Below, piece after piece: positions 1-9,857 of a stretch of DNA of 64,000 nt. Source of the DNA: Bacteroidota bacterium (GTDB lineage Bacteria; Bacteroidota; Bacteroidia; JAFLBG01); the NCBI GenBank assembly GCA_017303975.1, contig JAFLBG010000009.1, forward strand, positions 39,308-103,307, read 5' to 3'. Under the pieces are notes generated by a model. The model searched no databases. It worked only from the letters and a program-made list of their open reading frames with translations, and was not told the origin of the DNA. Both the position numbers and the translations under genes were made by a program. Position 1 is the first letter of the stretch. The number at the start of each line of letters is the position of its first letter.

Positions 1-559
1 AATTAAAGAATTGAATACCTTCCTTTTTTTTATCTTCAATTGCTGTAATATCTTGCCTTATAGGGTTTCCTGTTAATTTGATTTTCTCTTTTGGGAAAAA
101 GCGCTCCATATCTTCATACGCCACACAAATTTTATTTACCGTCTTTGCTAAAATTTTATTCGTAATTCCAGGGTATGAATTTTGCTCTTGAATTAATGTA
201 GGAATTCCTTTCTTTGACGCTGCTCGCAACATAGGACCACTTGCATATCCTCCAGTACCAATAACTACATCGGGTTTAAAATCAGCAATTATTTTCCGTG
301 CTTTCCACAAACTGCTAATTACTTTAAAAGGAAAAGACAAATTATCTAACGTAAGCTTGCGTTGCAAACCACTAATCCACAATCCAATTATTTTATATCC
401 TGCAGTAGGCACTTTCTCCATTTCCATTCGCCCTTCTGCTCCTACAAATAAAATATCCACATTGCTATGTACCAACTTTAATTGATTTGCAATAGCAACA
501 GCCGGAAATATATGACCTCCGGTACCTCCTCCACTAATAATGACTTTAAGCGGTTTCAA
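1..559 (-). CDS. murG: MurG, UDP-GlcNAc:lipid I GlcNAc transferase (C-terminus beyond window)
   Basis: MurG adds GlcNAc to lipid I on the inner face of the cytoplasmic membrane to make lipid II. The translated 186 residues begin [20 protein letters not shown], which holds the glycine-rich GGGTGGH donor/membrane loop of MurG, and continue with the conserved [11 protein letters not shown] and [12 protein letters not shown] segments. The start is a TTG at 559; no ATG is available in this frame near the N-terminus, and the first 14 bases overlap the end of ftsW, which points to translational coupling. Only about half of the usual 360 residues lie in the window because the gene runs off the left edge. 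Identification is secure; the TTG start is inferred from alignment of the N-terminus. Confidence 0.93.
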   Translation of the reverse strand, partial: MKPLKVIISGGGTGGHIFPAVAIANQLKLVHSNVDILFVGAEGRMEMEKVPTAGYKIIGLWISGLQRKLTLDNLSFPFKVISSLWKARKIIADFKPDVVIGTGGYASGPMLRAASKKGIPTLIQEQNSYPGITNKILAKTVNKICVAYEDMERFFPKEKIKLTGNPIRQDITAIEDKKKEGIQFFN

Positions 560-1700
560 GAGTTTCTGTTTTTGGGGGTTCAGGATCTAAATCTCTACTA
601 ATACTTAGTATAATACCAAATGCAATGCTTGTAAACCAAATGGAGGTCCCTCCCATACTTACCAATGGTAAGGGCTGACCAGTAACGGGAAATAAATTAA
701 CAGCAACTGCCATATTTATCATAGCTTGAAAAACCAATAAAAAACAACAACCTATAGCCAACAGACTACCAAAGGTTTTCTGGCATTTGCCCGCTATATT
801 TATTGCTCGATACAACAAAATAAGATAGAGCAAAACAATTACAAGAGCCAAGCCCAAGCCATACTCTTCAATAATTATTGCAAAAATAAAATCGGAATAC
901 GGATGCGGTAAAAAATTACGTTGCGTACTTTTTCCAGGTCCTTTCCCAACCACACCGCCTGTAGCAATGGCTATCTTAGCTTGTTCTACTTGATAATTAC
1001 CTTCACTGTCGTTTTTCGAAAAATTCTCAATACGGGCTTTCCATGTAGCTACGCGATTATTAATATTGGGGAAAGCAAAAATGATTAGAATGAATATAGA
1101 AAATGCCATCACGGCTGACAATAGAAGGATTCCCAAATGCTTAAAGCTTACTCTTCCAATAAAAAGCAGGACCATACAGGTTGTAAATAATACGGCTGAT
1201 GTAGAAAAATTAGCAGGAAGTATTAATCCACAAATTGCAACAATAGGAATTACAATGGGTAAAAATGTCTTTTTGAAATCTTTGATTTCATTTTGCTTGA
1301 GTGCTAGCATTCTTGCTACATATGCAATTAGAGCAAGCTTTGCAAAGTCTGATGTTTGAAAAGTCAATCCCGTTCCAGGTACCTCAAGCCATCTACTAGC
1401 TTCATTTAAATTAGCTCCTTTTAGCAGAGTAAATAACAATAGCGGTGCGGCAACAAATAATGCCAACTGAGACAACCTTGAATAGTATGTGTATTTAATT
1501 GTATGTGTGAGATACATTAAGAAAATTCCCATCCCAATAATTAAGGAATGTTTTATTAAGTAATAGCTTGTATCTCCCGATTTGTATTTATACGCTAACG
1601 TTACGATAGAGCTGTAAACAACCAACACAGAAATTATAGATAATAGTAAAACTATTGTCCAAATTACTTTATCTCCTTTTAGGTATGAAAACAGATTCAT
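546..1700 (-). CDS. ftsW: FtsW/RodA/SpoVE-family lipid II polymerase
   Basis: This 384-residue polytopic protein is a SEDS-family peptidoglycan glycosyltransferase, which polymerises lipid II at the septum together with its partner PBP (here FtsI). Around ten hydrophobic segments span the sequence, and the family signatures are visible: [15 protein letters not shown] in the first third, [17 protein letters not shown] in the large loop, and [17 protein letters not shown] near the end. It lies between the extra MurD-like domain gene and murG, its normal neighbour, and its last 14 bases overlap murG. Position in the dcw operon favours FtsW over RodA. Confidence 0.95.
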   Translation of the reverse strand: MNLFSYLKGDKVIWTIVLLLSIISVLVVYSSIVTLAYKYKSGDTSYYLIKHSLIIGMGIFLMYLTHTIKYTYYSRLSQLALFVAAPLLLFTLLKGANLNEASRWLEVPGTGLTFQTSDFAKLALIAYVARMLALKQNEIKDFKKTFLPIVIPIVAICGLILPANFSTSAVLFTTCMVLLFIGRVSFKHLGILLLSAVMAFSIFILIIFAFPNINNRVATWKARIENFSKNDSEGNYQVEQAKIAIATGGVVGKGPGKSTQRNFLPHPYSDFIFAIIIEEYGLGLALVIVLLYLILLYRAINIAGKCQKTFGSLLAIGCCFLLVFQAMINMAVAVNLFPVTGQPLPLVSMGGTSIWFTSIAFGIILSISRDLDPEPPKTETLETA

Positions 1701-1755
1701 GTTGGTAGTAAATATTAAAACTTGAACGCATAATGCGCTTGGTTAAAAGCGGCAA

Positions 1756-2268
1756 TTAGCCTCTTAGCTGAGCCACAGCCTTTTTAAATTCATCACCCCG
1801 TTCTCTATAACTCTCAAAAGCCTTTGCATGACATGCCGGAGAAAACAATACTACATCATCTTCTTTGGCATACCAATACGCAACTCTAACAGCTTCTTCA
1901 ACAGTGAGCGCAGTAACAAAAAGCTTCGATCCTGTTTTGTAATTTTTTACAATATTTTCTTCCTCAACACCTAAATAAATAATTGCTTTAATTTTTTGTT
2001 GATTTTCCTTTAATAGTTTAGCGTAATCAGTTCCTTTATCTGCACCACCAATTATCAATAAAGACTTCGCACTTATTAATTCTAACGAACTTATTGTAAT
2101 ATCTACACTAAGCGACTTGGAATCATTTATATAAGTAACACCTTTTACCTGGGCTACCATTTCCATGTTGTGCTCATCAACATTATTTACGACATTTTGC
2201 CGTAATTTTAGTAATGGATTGGTGGTTTGTTGAGAGACTTGATTGGGTTGGGTATTTTTTTGTTCCAT
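1756..2268 (-). CDS. Stand-alone MurD C-terminal-domain paralogue
   Basis: A 170-residue protein encoded directly after murD. Its residues from about 20 onward align with the last third of the adjacent MurD: VKGVTYINDSK against VHGINFINDSK, IIGGADKGTDYA against IVGGVDKGNDYA, VVLFSPAC against VVLLSPAC, and a shared RG(D/R)(E/Q)FK(K/Q)AV tail. This is the Mur ligase domain that binds the incoming amino acid. The N-terminal UDP-binding and central ATPase domains are absent. The ATN that follows NDSK in the real MurD has become SLS, so ligase activity alone is impossible and substrate contacts have changed. The start was set at the ATG at 2268, 22 bp after the murD stop; upstream codons in this frame overlap murD and look non-coding. 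It may be a duplication remnant or a regulatory partner of MurD; no function can be assigned. Confidence 0.8.
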   Translation of the reverse strand: MEQKNTQPNQVSQQTTNPLLKLRQNVVNNVDEHNMEMVAQVKGVTYINDSKSLSVDITISSLELISAKSLLIIGGADKGTDYAKLLKENQQKIKAIIYLGVEEENIVKNYKTGSKLFVTALTVEEAVRVAYWYAKEDDVVLFSPACHAKAFESYRERGDEFKKAVAQLRG

Positions 2269-2290
2269 TTGCTTAGTGTTAGGGTAATAA

Positions 2291-3640
2291 CTAAAGAGAG
2301 CGAACTGCTTGTTTAAATTGTCTTCCTCTATCTTCAAAATTTTCAAATAGATCGAAACTTGCACATGCTGGAGAAAGAAGAACTACATCACCTTTCTTAC
2401 CTAGTCTGTAACCTTGAGCCACAGCCTCTTTTGCACTTCCAGCTTCAACCAATACAGGAACAATAGAAGAAAATGCTTTGATAATTTTTTTATTATCAGT
2501 TCCTAAGCAAATGATTGCTTTCACTTTTTCTTTTACTAACTCTTTTAGTTCAGCGTAGTCATTTCCTTTATCAACTCCTCCAACAATCCAAACTACCGGC
2601 TGTTGCATACTTTCTAATGCATACCAAGCAGAATTTACGTTTGTTGCCTTTGAATCGTTGATAAAATTAATACCATGCACTGTTGCTACAAATTCTAGTC
2701 GATGTTCTACATTTTGAAAATCAGATAAGCTTTCGCGAATATCTTCTTTTCTAACATTCACTACATTAGATGCAACAGCTGCTGCCATTGAGTTGTAAAG
2801 ATTGTGTCTGCCTTGTAAGGCTAGTTCTTGAATTGACATGTTTAATTGGTTTGTTGTTTGGTTTGTATTTAGGATTAATTGGGTCTCTTGTAAATAAGCT
2901 CCATTTTCTACTTTCTGCTTTATAGAAAATGGGTAGTTAGTGGAATGCAATTCTCGCTTTTGAATTTCGTTTGCAATAATTGGATCATCGGCACAATAAA
3001 TAAATGCATCTGCACTTGTTTGATTCTGCGTTATTCTAAATTTTGCATTTACATAATTTTGCAACTGATATTCATATCTATCTAAATGATCGGGTGTGAT
3101 ATTTAAAAGGATTGCTACATCAGCTTTAAAATCATACATTCCATCTAATTGAAAACTACTTAACTCTAGTACATAGTAATCGTAGTTGTTTTCTGCTACT
3201 TGCAGAGCAAAGCTTTTACCCACATTTCCTGCCAAACCAACATTGTATCCGGCTTTTTTAAGAATGTGATAGGTAAGCATGGTTGTTGTCGTTTTACCAT
3301 TGCTTCCTGTAATACATATTTTTTTTGCGTTTGTGTAACGTCCCGCAAATTCAATTTCTGATATAACCGGAATTCCTTTGTTTTTGGCCTCTTTAATGAC
3401 AGGTGCCTTATCAGGAATTCCCGGGCTTTTTACAATTTCATTAGCAGCTAGTATTTTATCTACTGAATGGATTTCCTCTTCAAAGGCAATTCCTTTTTCT
3501 TGCAACTGCTGCTTATATTTTTCTTTTATTTTATTCTTGTCAGAAACAAAAACAGAAAATCCTTTAGATGCTGCTAATATAGCTGCACCCACACCACTTT
3601 CAGCGGCTCCAAGAATTACTATTTTTTTATTTTCTGACAT
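2291..3640 (-). CDS. murD: MurD, UDP-MurNAc-L-alanine:D-glutamate ligase
   Basis: MurD adds D-glutamate to UDP-MurNAc-L-Ala in the cytoplasm using ATP. At 449 residues it is full length for the family. The N-terminal Rossmann-like UDP-binding domain opens with VILGAAESGVG; the ATPase P-loop TGSNGKTTT is at residues 111-119 with Lys116; the C-terminal domain contains FINDSKATN, GGVDKGND and LLSPACASFD, motifs that contact nucleotide and D-Glu. It sits in normal dcw order after mraY, separated by 67 bp that include an inverted repeat, and is followed by a second copy of its own C-terminal domain. Confidence 0.97.
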   Translation of the reverse strand: MSENKKIVILGAAESGVGAAILAASKGFSVFVSDKNKIKEKYKQQLQEKGIAFEEEIHSVDKILAANEIVKSPGIPDKAPVIKEAKNKGIPVISEIEFAGRYTNAKKICITGSNGKTTTTMLTYHILKKAGYNVGLAGNVGKSFALQVAENNYDYYVLELSSFQLDGMYDFKADVAILLNITPDHLDRYEYQLQNYVNAKFRITQNQTSADAFIYCADDPIIANEIQKRELHSTNYPFSIKQKVENGAYLQETQLILNTNQTTNQLNMSIQELALQGRHNLYNSMAAAVASNVVNVRKEDIRESLSDFQNVEHRLEFVATVHGINFINDSKATNVNSAWYALESMQQPVVWIVGGVDKGNDYAELKELVKEKVKAIICLGTDNKKIIKAFSSIVPVLVEAGSAKEAVAQGYRLGKKGDVVLLSPACASFDLFENFEDRGRQFKQAVRSL

Positions 3641-3674
3641 TCTTTATTATTAGTTCTTTATAAATTAATCTATG

Positions 3675-3695
3675 TTAGTGTATTAAATACACTAA
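3675..3695. repeat. Inverted repeat in the mraY-murD junction (copy 1)
   Basis: A 21-base perfect palindrome around a single central base. Its core is TAGTGTA, five bases, TACACTA. It lies 12 bases after the mraY stop and about 35 bases before the murD start. The same core with the same five-base spacer recurs at the rsmH-ftsL junction. It could be a protein-binding site or an RNA hairpin; there is no T-tract, so it does not look like a terminator. Confidence 0.6.
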
Positions 3696-3707
3696 GTCAA
3701 TACACTT

Positions 3708-4964
3708 CTAACGAAGTTTTAAGGTTACGATTGTTAATACCGCCAACATTACTCCTATAATTAAAAATCGTGCTACTATTTTTGATTCATGTACACCCAG
3801 TTTTTGGTAATGATGGTGCAATGGCGACATCTTAAATATTCTACGTCCTTCGCCATACTTATTCTTTGTGTATTTGAAATAACTTACCTGAATCATAACA
3901 GATAAATTTTCCACTAAAAAAATTCCACATAAAATGGGGATAAGCAATTCCTTACGAATGGCGATTGCAAATACTGCAATGATTCCACCCAATGCTAAAC
4001 TGCCCGTATCTCCCATAAATACTTGCGCAGGAAAAGAGTTGTACCATAAAAAGCCAACGCATGCTCCAACAAAGGCACTCATAAATATTACAAGCTCTCC
4101 GGTATGAGGTATGTACATGATGTTCAAATAATCCGCAAACACCGTATTACCCGACACATATGCCAGAATTCCAAGTGTTACACCAATGATGGCAGAAGTT
4201 CCGGATGCTAAGCCATCTATTCCATCTGTAATATTAGCGCCATTCGATACCGCAGTAACAATTAATATTACAATAGGAATAAAAATCAACCACGCCCATT
4301 TCTTATAATTTGAACCTAAAAAAGAAAGCACATTTGCATAGTCAAACTCATTATTTTTTACAAATGGAATGGTTGTTTTCATTGATTTAGTGGCCTCTTC
4401 AGCATACACCGGAATTTCCAGGTTTTTCTTTTTTGTAAAATCCTCATCAATCGTGTAAGAGCCTTGACCACTACTTTTTACCTTTTCTTTAATTACCACA
4501 TCCCTGTGAAAGAAAATTACAACACCTACTATAAGTCCAATTCCTATCTGACCTAGAATTTTAAATTTTCCTGCTAAGCCTTTCTTATCTTTTTTAAATA
4601 CTTTTATATAATCGTCCAAAAAGCCAATAGAACCAAGCCACACAGTAGATACCAACATTAAGATGATATATATATTATGAAGCTTTGCAAATAGCAATGT
4701 GGGAATTACTATGGCAGCCAAAATCATTAATCCTCCCATTGTTGGAGTACCTTGCTTCTGAACTTGCCCTTGTAAGCCCAAATCTCGAATGGTTTCGCCA
4801 ACTTGCTTGTTTTGCAAAAATGTGATAATGCGCTTACCCAATACCATTGATATTAATAGAGATACAATCAATGCCATCGCTGCGCGAAATGAGATATACT
4901 GAAATACACCTGCTCCGGGCAAATCGTAGTGTTGGTCTAAAAATTTGAATAAATAATAAAACAT
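3708..4964 (-). CDS. mraY: MraY, phospho-MurNAc-pentapeptide transferase
   Basis: MraY transfers phospho-MurNAc-pentapeptide to undecaprenyl phosphate, making lipid I in the cytoplasmic membrane. The 418-residue protein has about ten membrane segments and the family motifs: FLDDY at 115-119 (catalytic Asp pair 117/118), [12 protein letters not shown] near 244-255, [10 protein letters not shown], and the SPLHHHY histidine cluster near the end. It is about 50 residues longer than the E. coli enzyme, mainly because of a charged loop at roughly residues 155-205; to my knowledge longer MraY proteins are usual in Bacteroidota. Its start shares one base with the murE stop (TAATG), so the two are translationally coupled. 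Confidence 0.97.
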   Translation of the reverse strand: MFYYLFKFLDQHYDLPGAGVFQYISFRAAMALIVSLLISMVLGKRIITFLQNKQVGETIRDLGLQGQVQKQGTPTMGGLMILAAIVIPTLLFAKLHNIYIILMLVSTVWLGSIGFLDDYIKVFKKDKKGLAGKFKILGQIGIGLIVGVVIFFHRDVVIKEKVKSSGQGSYTIDEDFTKKKNLEIPVYAEEATKSMKTTIPFVKNNEFDYANVLSFLGSNYKKWAWLIFIPIVILIVTAVSNGANITDGIDGLASGTSAIIGVTLGILAYVSGNTVFADYLNIMYIPHTGELVIFMSAFVGACVGFLWYNSFPAQVFMGDTGSLALGGIIAVFAIAIRKELLIPILCGIFLVENLSVMIQVSYFKYTKNKYGEGRRIFKMSPLHHHYQKLGVHESKIVARFLIIGVMLAVLTIVTLKLR

Positions 4965-6427
4965 TATTTAGTTAGTGATTTAAAATTTTCTGTTAGTACT
5001 TGTATGTCATCAAAAGGATGCTTTACTCCTTTTATTTCTTGGTATTTTTCATGCCCCTTACCTGCTACTAAAATGATATCTCCCGGTTTAGCCAGCATAC
5101 ATGCCGTTTTTATGGCTTCTTTTCTATCTACTATGGTTAATACATTTTTAGTAAACTCTGCGGTTACACCTTTTTTCATCTCCTCAATAATTGCTTCAGG
5201 CTCCTCTGAACGTGGATTATCTGATGTTATAATAATCTTATTACTTCCTTTACAGGCAATAGCAGCCATAATCGGACGCTTTTGTGCATCCCTATCTCCT
5301 CCACACCCTACAAGGGTTATAACCTGTTCGTTTCCTGTTCGTATATCTTTTATTGTATTCAACACATTTTGCAACGCATCCGGAGTATGTGCATAATCAA
5401 CAATTCCAATCACACCTGATTCAGACCGTACATACTGAAACCTTCCATCAACAGGATTCAAATTACTTAGTGTAGTTAATACATTAACCTTGTCTTGCTT
5501 AAGTAAAATTGCAGTAGCATATACACAGAGTAAATTAGAAGCATTAAAACTTCCAATTAACTTTGTCCACACTTCGGTTCCATCAATATTTAATTGTAAT
5601 CCCGTAAACTGATTCTCTATTACTTTTGCTTTAAAATCGGCCAACGCTCGAATTGAAAAATACTTCTTGATTGCCTTTGTGTTTTGCAGCATAACAGATG
5701 CATGCGAATCGTCCTTATTAACTAGCGCAAACGCACTGCTATCCAACAAATCAAAAAACTTTTTCTTTGCCTTAATATACTCGTCAAATGTTTTATGATA
5801 ATCAAGGTGATCGTGTGTAATATTTGTAAATAAAGCTCCTGCAAATTCGAGTCCTACAATTCTATTTTGAGCAGTTGCATGCGAGCTAACTTCCATAAAG
5901 CAATGTGTACAACCCTTTTCAACCATCTTACGCAACAATTGGTTTATTGCAATTGCATCTGGCGTAGTGTGAGTGGAAGGAATTATATCATTGTGAATTT
6001 GATTCTTGACAGTAGACAGCAATCCTACATGAAATCCGAGTTCTTTAAACAATTGAAACAACAAAGTAGCAACTGTTGTTTTTCCGTTTGTCCCTGTAAC
6101 GCCTACTAACTTTAGTTGTTGAGAAGGATTATCATAATAATTTGAAGCAATGTAGCCAAGTGCAAAACTACTATCCTTCACTTTAATGTACGTTACCGTT
6201 TCGTTTATTTGCTCCGGCAATTCTTCGCAAACTATTGCTATTGCTCCTTTTTGTATAGTATCATTTATAAATTTATGTCCATCAACACTTACACCTTTTG
6301 TGGCAATAAACAAGCTACCTCGTTCTGCAAGTCTAGAATCAAAACAAATAGATGATATGGCTAAATTGGTAGAGCCTACTACATCTATAATTCCTGCTTT
6401 ATATAATATGTCTTTTAAAAGTTTCAT
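4964..6427 (-). CDS. murE: MurE, UDP-MurNAc-tripeptide synthetase (meso-DAP type)
   Basis: MurE adds the third amino acid to UDP-MurNAc-L-Ala-D-Glu. The 487-residue protein has the P-loop TGTNGKTT at residues 111-118 and the motif DNPR at 403-406. In this family DNPR selects meso-diaminopimelate, so the wall is predicted to be the DAP type. Also visible are HDHLDYHKT in the central domain and AGKGHE near the C-terminus. It starts with ATG a few bases after the ftsI stop. The bases just before the start (CTAAGTATG including the ATG) match those before ftsL. Confidence 0.97.
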   Translation of the reverse strand: MKLLKDILYKAGIIDVVGSTNLAISSICFDSRLAERGSLFIATKGVSVDGHKFINDTIQKGAIAIVCEELPEQINETVTYIKVKDSSFALGYIASNYYDNPSQQLKLVGVTGTNGKTTVATLLFQLFKELGFHVGLLSTVKNQIHNDIIPSTHTTPDAIAINQLLRKMVEKGCTHCFMEVSSHATAQNRIVGLEFAGALFTNITHDHLDYHKTFDEYIKAKKKFFDLLDSSAFALVNKDDSHASVMLQNTKAIKKYFSIRALADFKAKVIENQFTGLQLNIDGTEVWTKLIGSFNASNLLCVYATAILLKQDKVNVLTTLSNLNPVDGRFQYVRSESGVIGIVDYAHTPDALQNVLNTIKDIRTGNEQVITLVGCGGDRDAQKRPIMAAIACKGSNKIIITSDNPRSEEPEAIIEEMKKGVTAEFTKNVLTIVDRKEAIKTACMLAKPGDIILVAGKGHEKYQEIKGVKHPFDDIQVLTENFKSLTK

Positions 6428-6433
6428 ACTTAG

Positions 6434-8566
6434 TTAGGATAGTTCTAGTTCTACTAAAATTCCTTTATTAATTTTTTTTCCGATTTCGATTGATTGTTTT
6501 ACAATTACACCCTTACCCTTTAATCTCACGTGCATCCCTCTATTTTCAAGCAAATACACAACGTCTTTCGCCATCATTCCGGTTAGATTAGGCATTACTC
6601 CTCTTTTCAAATCTTTTGTAACAACATTAGATGTAAACTCTTTAATGGTAGAATCCCTTAGAACCGGAGCCACCCAATCTCCTTGTGCAAGAGCTGTTCG
6701 TGTTTTACACTTCAATACAGAATAAATAGAATCAATATCTTTTCTGTTTCCACTTTTAGTAAAAGGAGTATTGATGGTTAAAAATTTCTGATTGTCATTT
6801 ACAGATTGGTGAATATCAAAACTGGTGGAATAGACCTTGTCGGCTATTTCGCGAAAGATTGGACCAGCCACAACGTTTCCATAATACACATTATTAGATG
6901 GCGCATTCACCACCACAATGCAAGAATACTTTGGATTTTCAGCCGGAAAATAACCTACAAAAGATGCTTGGTATGTAACGCCACCTGTTTTATTTTTTCC
7001 ATAACCACCTTCTCGCTTTGCAATTTGAGCAGTTCCTGTTTTTCCGGCAATTCGATAAGACGCTGCTTTTAGATTTTTTGCTGTTCCGTTTGAAACCACG
7101 CCTTCCATCATCCTGCGTGCTTGTTCTATTGTAGATTTAGAAGCTACGGATGGATTTATAATGTCTCTTTCAAATTTTTTAATGGATTGTCCTTCTTTCA
7201 AAATTTCTTTTACAAATTGCGGACGAACCATTATTCCATTATTTGCAAACGCATTGTAGAATGCCAAAATATGCAATGGCGTAAGCATCAATTCATACCC
7301 CCGAGACATGGATGGCAATGTAGTACCGTACCAATCTTTATCAGACGTGTTCTTAATCCTAGGCATTGCCTCTCCAGGAATCGAAATTTTGAGCGGAGCT
7401 GTCAAGCCCATTGTTCCTAGTCTGTCGATAAACTTTTGCGGATTTTTTGCGTAGTACTTAAACGCAATCTTTGCTACACCTACGTTTGAGCTTTGCTCGA
7501 AAATTTCTTTTACAGAAACTCTGCTCTTTTCAGGATGGTGCGAATCTTTAATTTCAAGATCATAGAATTTGGCTGAGCCATTTCCAATATCAATGGTATC
7601 GGTTATATCTATATAACCATCCTCCATTGCAGCTGCAAGTGTTGCAAGCTTAAATGTAGAACCCGGCTCAGTAGCAGCGCCTATAGCGTAATTAAAACTT
7701 TCGGTGTATTTTCCGCTGTCTTGGCGTGTAAGATTTGCAATGGCTCTAATTTCTCCGGTAGCTACCTCCATCAATACAACACATCCATATCCGGCATTTT
7801 GTTTTAATAATTGGGCATGTAGCGCATTCTCTGCTACATCTTGTATATTAATATCTATGGTGGTAATAATATCACAACCGTCTTCCGGCTCTACCTCATT
7901 CGTATTATTGATAGGCATCCATACACCACCTGCAATTTTTTGCATCAACCGCTGACCGCTAATTCCTTGCAAATAATTATTAAATGCACCTTCTATCCCA
8001 ATTGGTTTTGCATCTATTCTATCGTAGCCAATTGTTCTTGCTGCAAGATATTTGAATGGCCGCTCACGCTTATTTGTTTGCACATAAAGCAGACCGCCTT
8101 TATACCTGCCCAATTTAAATAGAGGAAATTTTTTCAGCTGTTGCAATTCTTTATAGGAAACATCTTTCTTTAATAGTACATATCTGTCTTTCTGTTTTCT
8201 TGCACCAACTAGCAAACGATAGTATTCTTTAGACGTTCTGTCTTTAAATAAATTGGATAAACAAAGTGCGAGTGAATCAACTTTCGATTTAAATAATTCA
8301 TCGCTCAGATAATCGGTATTCACATCCATCCCCACTTCATAGTAAGGGAGTGATGTAGCCAACATGCTACCATCTACATCAAAAATATTTCCTCTCACGG
8401 CATCAATCTTTTTGTAGGCAGTGGTAAGACTTTGCGCTTTCTCTTTCCAATATTCGCCTTCTTTAAATTGGATGATGCAAACTTTGGTTATAATAGCAAT
8501 AGCAAATATGCTAATGCTTATATAAATAAGGTATATCCTCCAAAGTATGTCTTTTCTATCTTCCAA
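6434..8566 (-). CDS. ftsI: FtsI/PBP3-type transpeptidase with C-terminal PASTA domain
   Basis: A class B penicillin-binding protein that crosslinks septal peptidoglycan. The 710 residues comprise a short cytoplasmic tail, one membrane anchor at about 9-32, a dimerisation domain, and a transpeptidase domain with all three active-site motifs: S303-TFK306, S359-SN361 and K509-TG. The last 57 residues (654-710) form one PASTA domain beginning GVMPNLTGM. The start is TTG at 8566, immediately after the ftsL TAG, with no intervening base, so translation is probably coupled to ftsL. The next gene, murE, follows within seven bases. Confidence 0.95.
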   Translation of the reverse strand: MEDRKDILWRIYLIYISISIFAIAIITKVCIIQFKEGEYWKEKAQSLTTAYKKIDAVRGNIFDVDGSMLATSLPYYEVGMDVNTDYLSDELFKSKVDSLALCLSNLFKDRTSKEYYRLLVGARKQKDRYVLLKKDVSYKELQQLKKFPLFKLGRYKGGLLYVQTNKRERPFKYLAARTIGYDRIDAKPIGIEGAFNNYLQGISGQRLMQKIAGGVWMPINNTNEVEPEDGCDIITTIDINIQDVAENALHAQLLKQNAGYGCVVLMEVATGEIRAIANLTRQDSGKYTESFNYAIGAATEPGSTFKLATLAAAMEDGYIDITDTIDIGNGSAKFYDLEIKDSHHPEKSRVSVKEIFEQSSNVGVAKIAFKYYAKNPQKFIDRLGTMGLTAPLKISIPGEAMPRIKNTSDKDWYGTTLPSMSRGYELMLTPLHILAFYNAFANNGIMVRPQFVKEILKEGQSIKKFERDIINPSVASKSTIEQARRMMEGVVSNGTAKNLKAASYRIAGKTGTAQIAKREGGYGKNKTGGVTYQASFVGYFPAENPKYSCIVVVNAPSNNVYYGNVVAGPIFREIADKVYSTSFDIHQSVNDNQKFLTINTPFTKSGNRKDIDSIYSVLKCKTRTALAQGDWVAPVLRDSTIKEFTSNVVTKDLKRGVMPNLTGMMAKDVVYLLENRGMHVRLKGKGVIVKQSIEIGKKINKGILVELELS

Positions 8567-8944
8567 CTAGTTTATTGTATTAATCGTTTTGTCTTTTATC
8601 GTAATTTTTTTGGGAGGCACTACCGACTCCTTCAATCCCATTCCCTCTACCGCTTTTGCTATTTCAGATTGATTTGAAATAGATACTACTTCTGATTTTG
8701 TAGTAATGTATTCCGACTTCAACTCCTTTATTTCATTTGCAACCTTATTCAAGTCTCTTATTTTTTGTTCAGTATAGTATCCGTTTGTGATGTAACCAAG
8801 CGCTATAAGTGCAATAAACAATACGTATGGCAACTGTTTTAATGTATTCTCCTTCGTTAAAAAACTACCACTGAATACAGAAACCAAACCCGATACTAAT
8901 AAAGGGCGTTTGGTTCTTTTCTGTGTAGTTACTTCTTTTTCCAT
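8567..8944 (-). CDS. ftsL: FtsL-like divisome protein
   Basis: A 125-residue protein with a basic cytoplasmic N-terminus (about 40 residues), one membrane segment near residues 41-59 (LPYVLFIALIALGYIT), and a following stretch rich in Lys, Glu, Ile and Leu that is likely coiled coil. This layout, and the position between rsmH and ftsI, is that of FtsL, which with FtsB/FtsQ activates FtsWI at the septum. Sequence similarity within this family is low, so context carries most of the weight. The start was placed at the ATG at 8944; upstream in-frame codons overlap the end of rsmH and the inverted repeat. Confidence 0.82.
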   Translation of the reverse strand: MEKEVTTQKRTKRPLLVSGLVSVFSGSFLTKENTLKQLPYVLFIALIALGYITNGYYTEQKIRDLNKVANEIKELKSEYITTKSEVVSISNQSEIAKAVEGMGLKESVVPPKKITIKDKTINTIN

Positions 8945-8947
8945 ACT

Positions 8948-8966
8948 TAGTGTAAAAAATACACTA
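8948..8966. repeat. Inverted repeat in the rsmH-ftsL junction (copy 2)
   Basis: TAGTGTA, five A bases, TACACTA on the plus strand. On the coding strand its left arm begins with the rsmH TAG stop codon and its right arm ends four bases before the ftsL ATG. Arms and spacer length are identical to the copy between mraY and murD. Confidence 0.6.
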
Positions 8967-9857
8967 TCTTTTTTTTGCAGCACGAAGCTTGGCGCTCCGA
9001 GCTCTGTTGTTTTTACTAATTTCTTCTTCTGTTGGTATTATTGGCTTTCGAGTTATTACCTCAAATGGAGACAAATCATTCCCATACAAATCCTTTTCTG
9101 CCTCTCCTTCAAACTTCCCCGAACGCATAAAGTCTTTAACTAATCTATCTTCTAAAGAATGGTAAGAAATTACCACCAATCTCCCTCCAGGTCTCAATAC
9201 CTGCTGTGCCTGCATCAAAAATTCTTTTAATGCATTTATTTCATCATTTATTTCGATTCGTAGTGCTTGAAATATTTTAGCTAAAAATTGATTTTCTTTA
9301 TGTGGTGGAATTACACTGGAAATGGCCGATTTTAAATCGTTTGTGGTTCGAATTTCCGAAACAGCTCTTTTTTGAACAATCATTTTCGCTATTCGATAAG
9401 CCCCATCAACTTCTCCGTACATTCTAAAAAGTTTGGTCAACTTATTTTCATCATACTCATTCAATATTCGTTGAGCACTTAACGGATTATCCGCATCCAT
9501 CCGCATATCTAAAACATCATCAAATCGTATGGAAAAGCCTCTTTTAGCCTCATCAAATTGATGGGAAGAAACCCCTAAATCAGCTAGTATGCCATCTACC
9601 GGAAGAAAATTCAGATACCTTAAAAAATTTTTGAGGTACCTAAAGTTCTGTCTAACAAAAACCAACTGATTGGTCTCTAACACATTTTTAGTTGCGTCTA
9701 AATCTTGGTCGAATCCAATTAACTTTCCTTTATCCAAGTGTGTCAAAATTTCTTTTGCATGTCCGCCACCTCCATAGGTAGCATCCACATAAATTCCATC
9801 TTTTTGCAAATTCAACGCATCTACTACATCATGTAAAAGAACGGGGATGTGATACAT
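8964..9857 (-). CDS. rsmH: RsmH (MraW), 16S rRNA m4C1402 methyltransferase
   Basis: RsmH methylates N4 of C1402 in 16S rRNA using S-adenosylmethionine. The 297 residues start MYHIPVLLHDVVDAL, the usual N-terminus, with the SAM-binding loop DATYGGGGHA at 25-34, LADLGVSSHQFD in the middle and VISYHSLEDRLVK in the C-terminal third. The length is slightly below the 310 of E. coli. Its ATG shares one base with the mraZ stop (TAATG). Placement between mraZ and ftsL is the standard dcw order. Confidence 0.97.
   Translation of the reverse strand: MYHIPVLLHDVVDALNLQKDGIYVDATYGGGGHAKEILTHLDKGKLIGFDQDLDATKNVLETNQLVFVRQNFRYLKNFLRYLNFLPVDGILADLGVSSHQFDEAKRGFSIRFDDVLDMRMDADNPLSAQRILNEYDENKLTKLFRMYGEVDGAYRIAKMIVQKRAVSEIRTTNDLKSAISSVIPPHKENQFLAKIFQALRIEINDEINALKEFLMQAQQVLRPGGRLVVISYHSLEDRLVKDFMRSGKFEGEAEKDLYGNDLSPFEVITRKPIIPTEEEISKNNRARSAKLRAAKKR

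Noticed and set aside
1727..1737. Short palindrome CGCATAATGCG between the extra MurD domain and ftsW
   Set aside because: Only 11 bases, with no recurrence found and no clear role; chance occurrence is likely.
5004..5396. A 130-codon plus-strand open frame opposite murE
   Set aside because: Antisense to conserved murE sequence including its DNPR region; no motif, no start signal.
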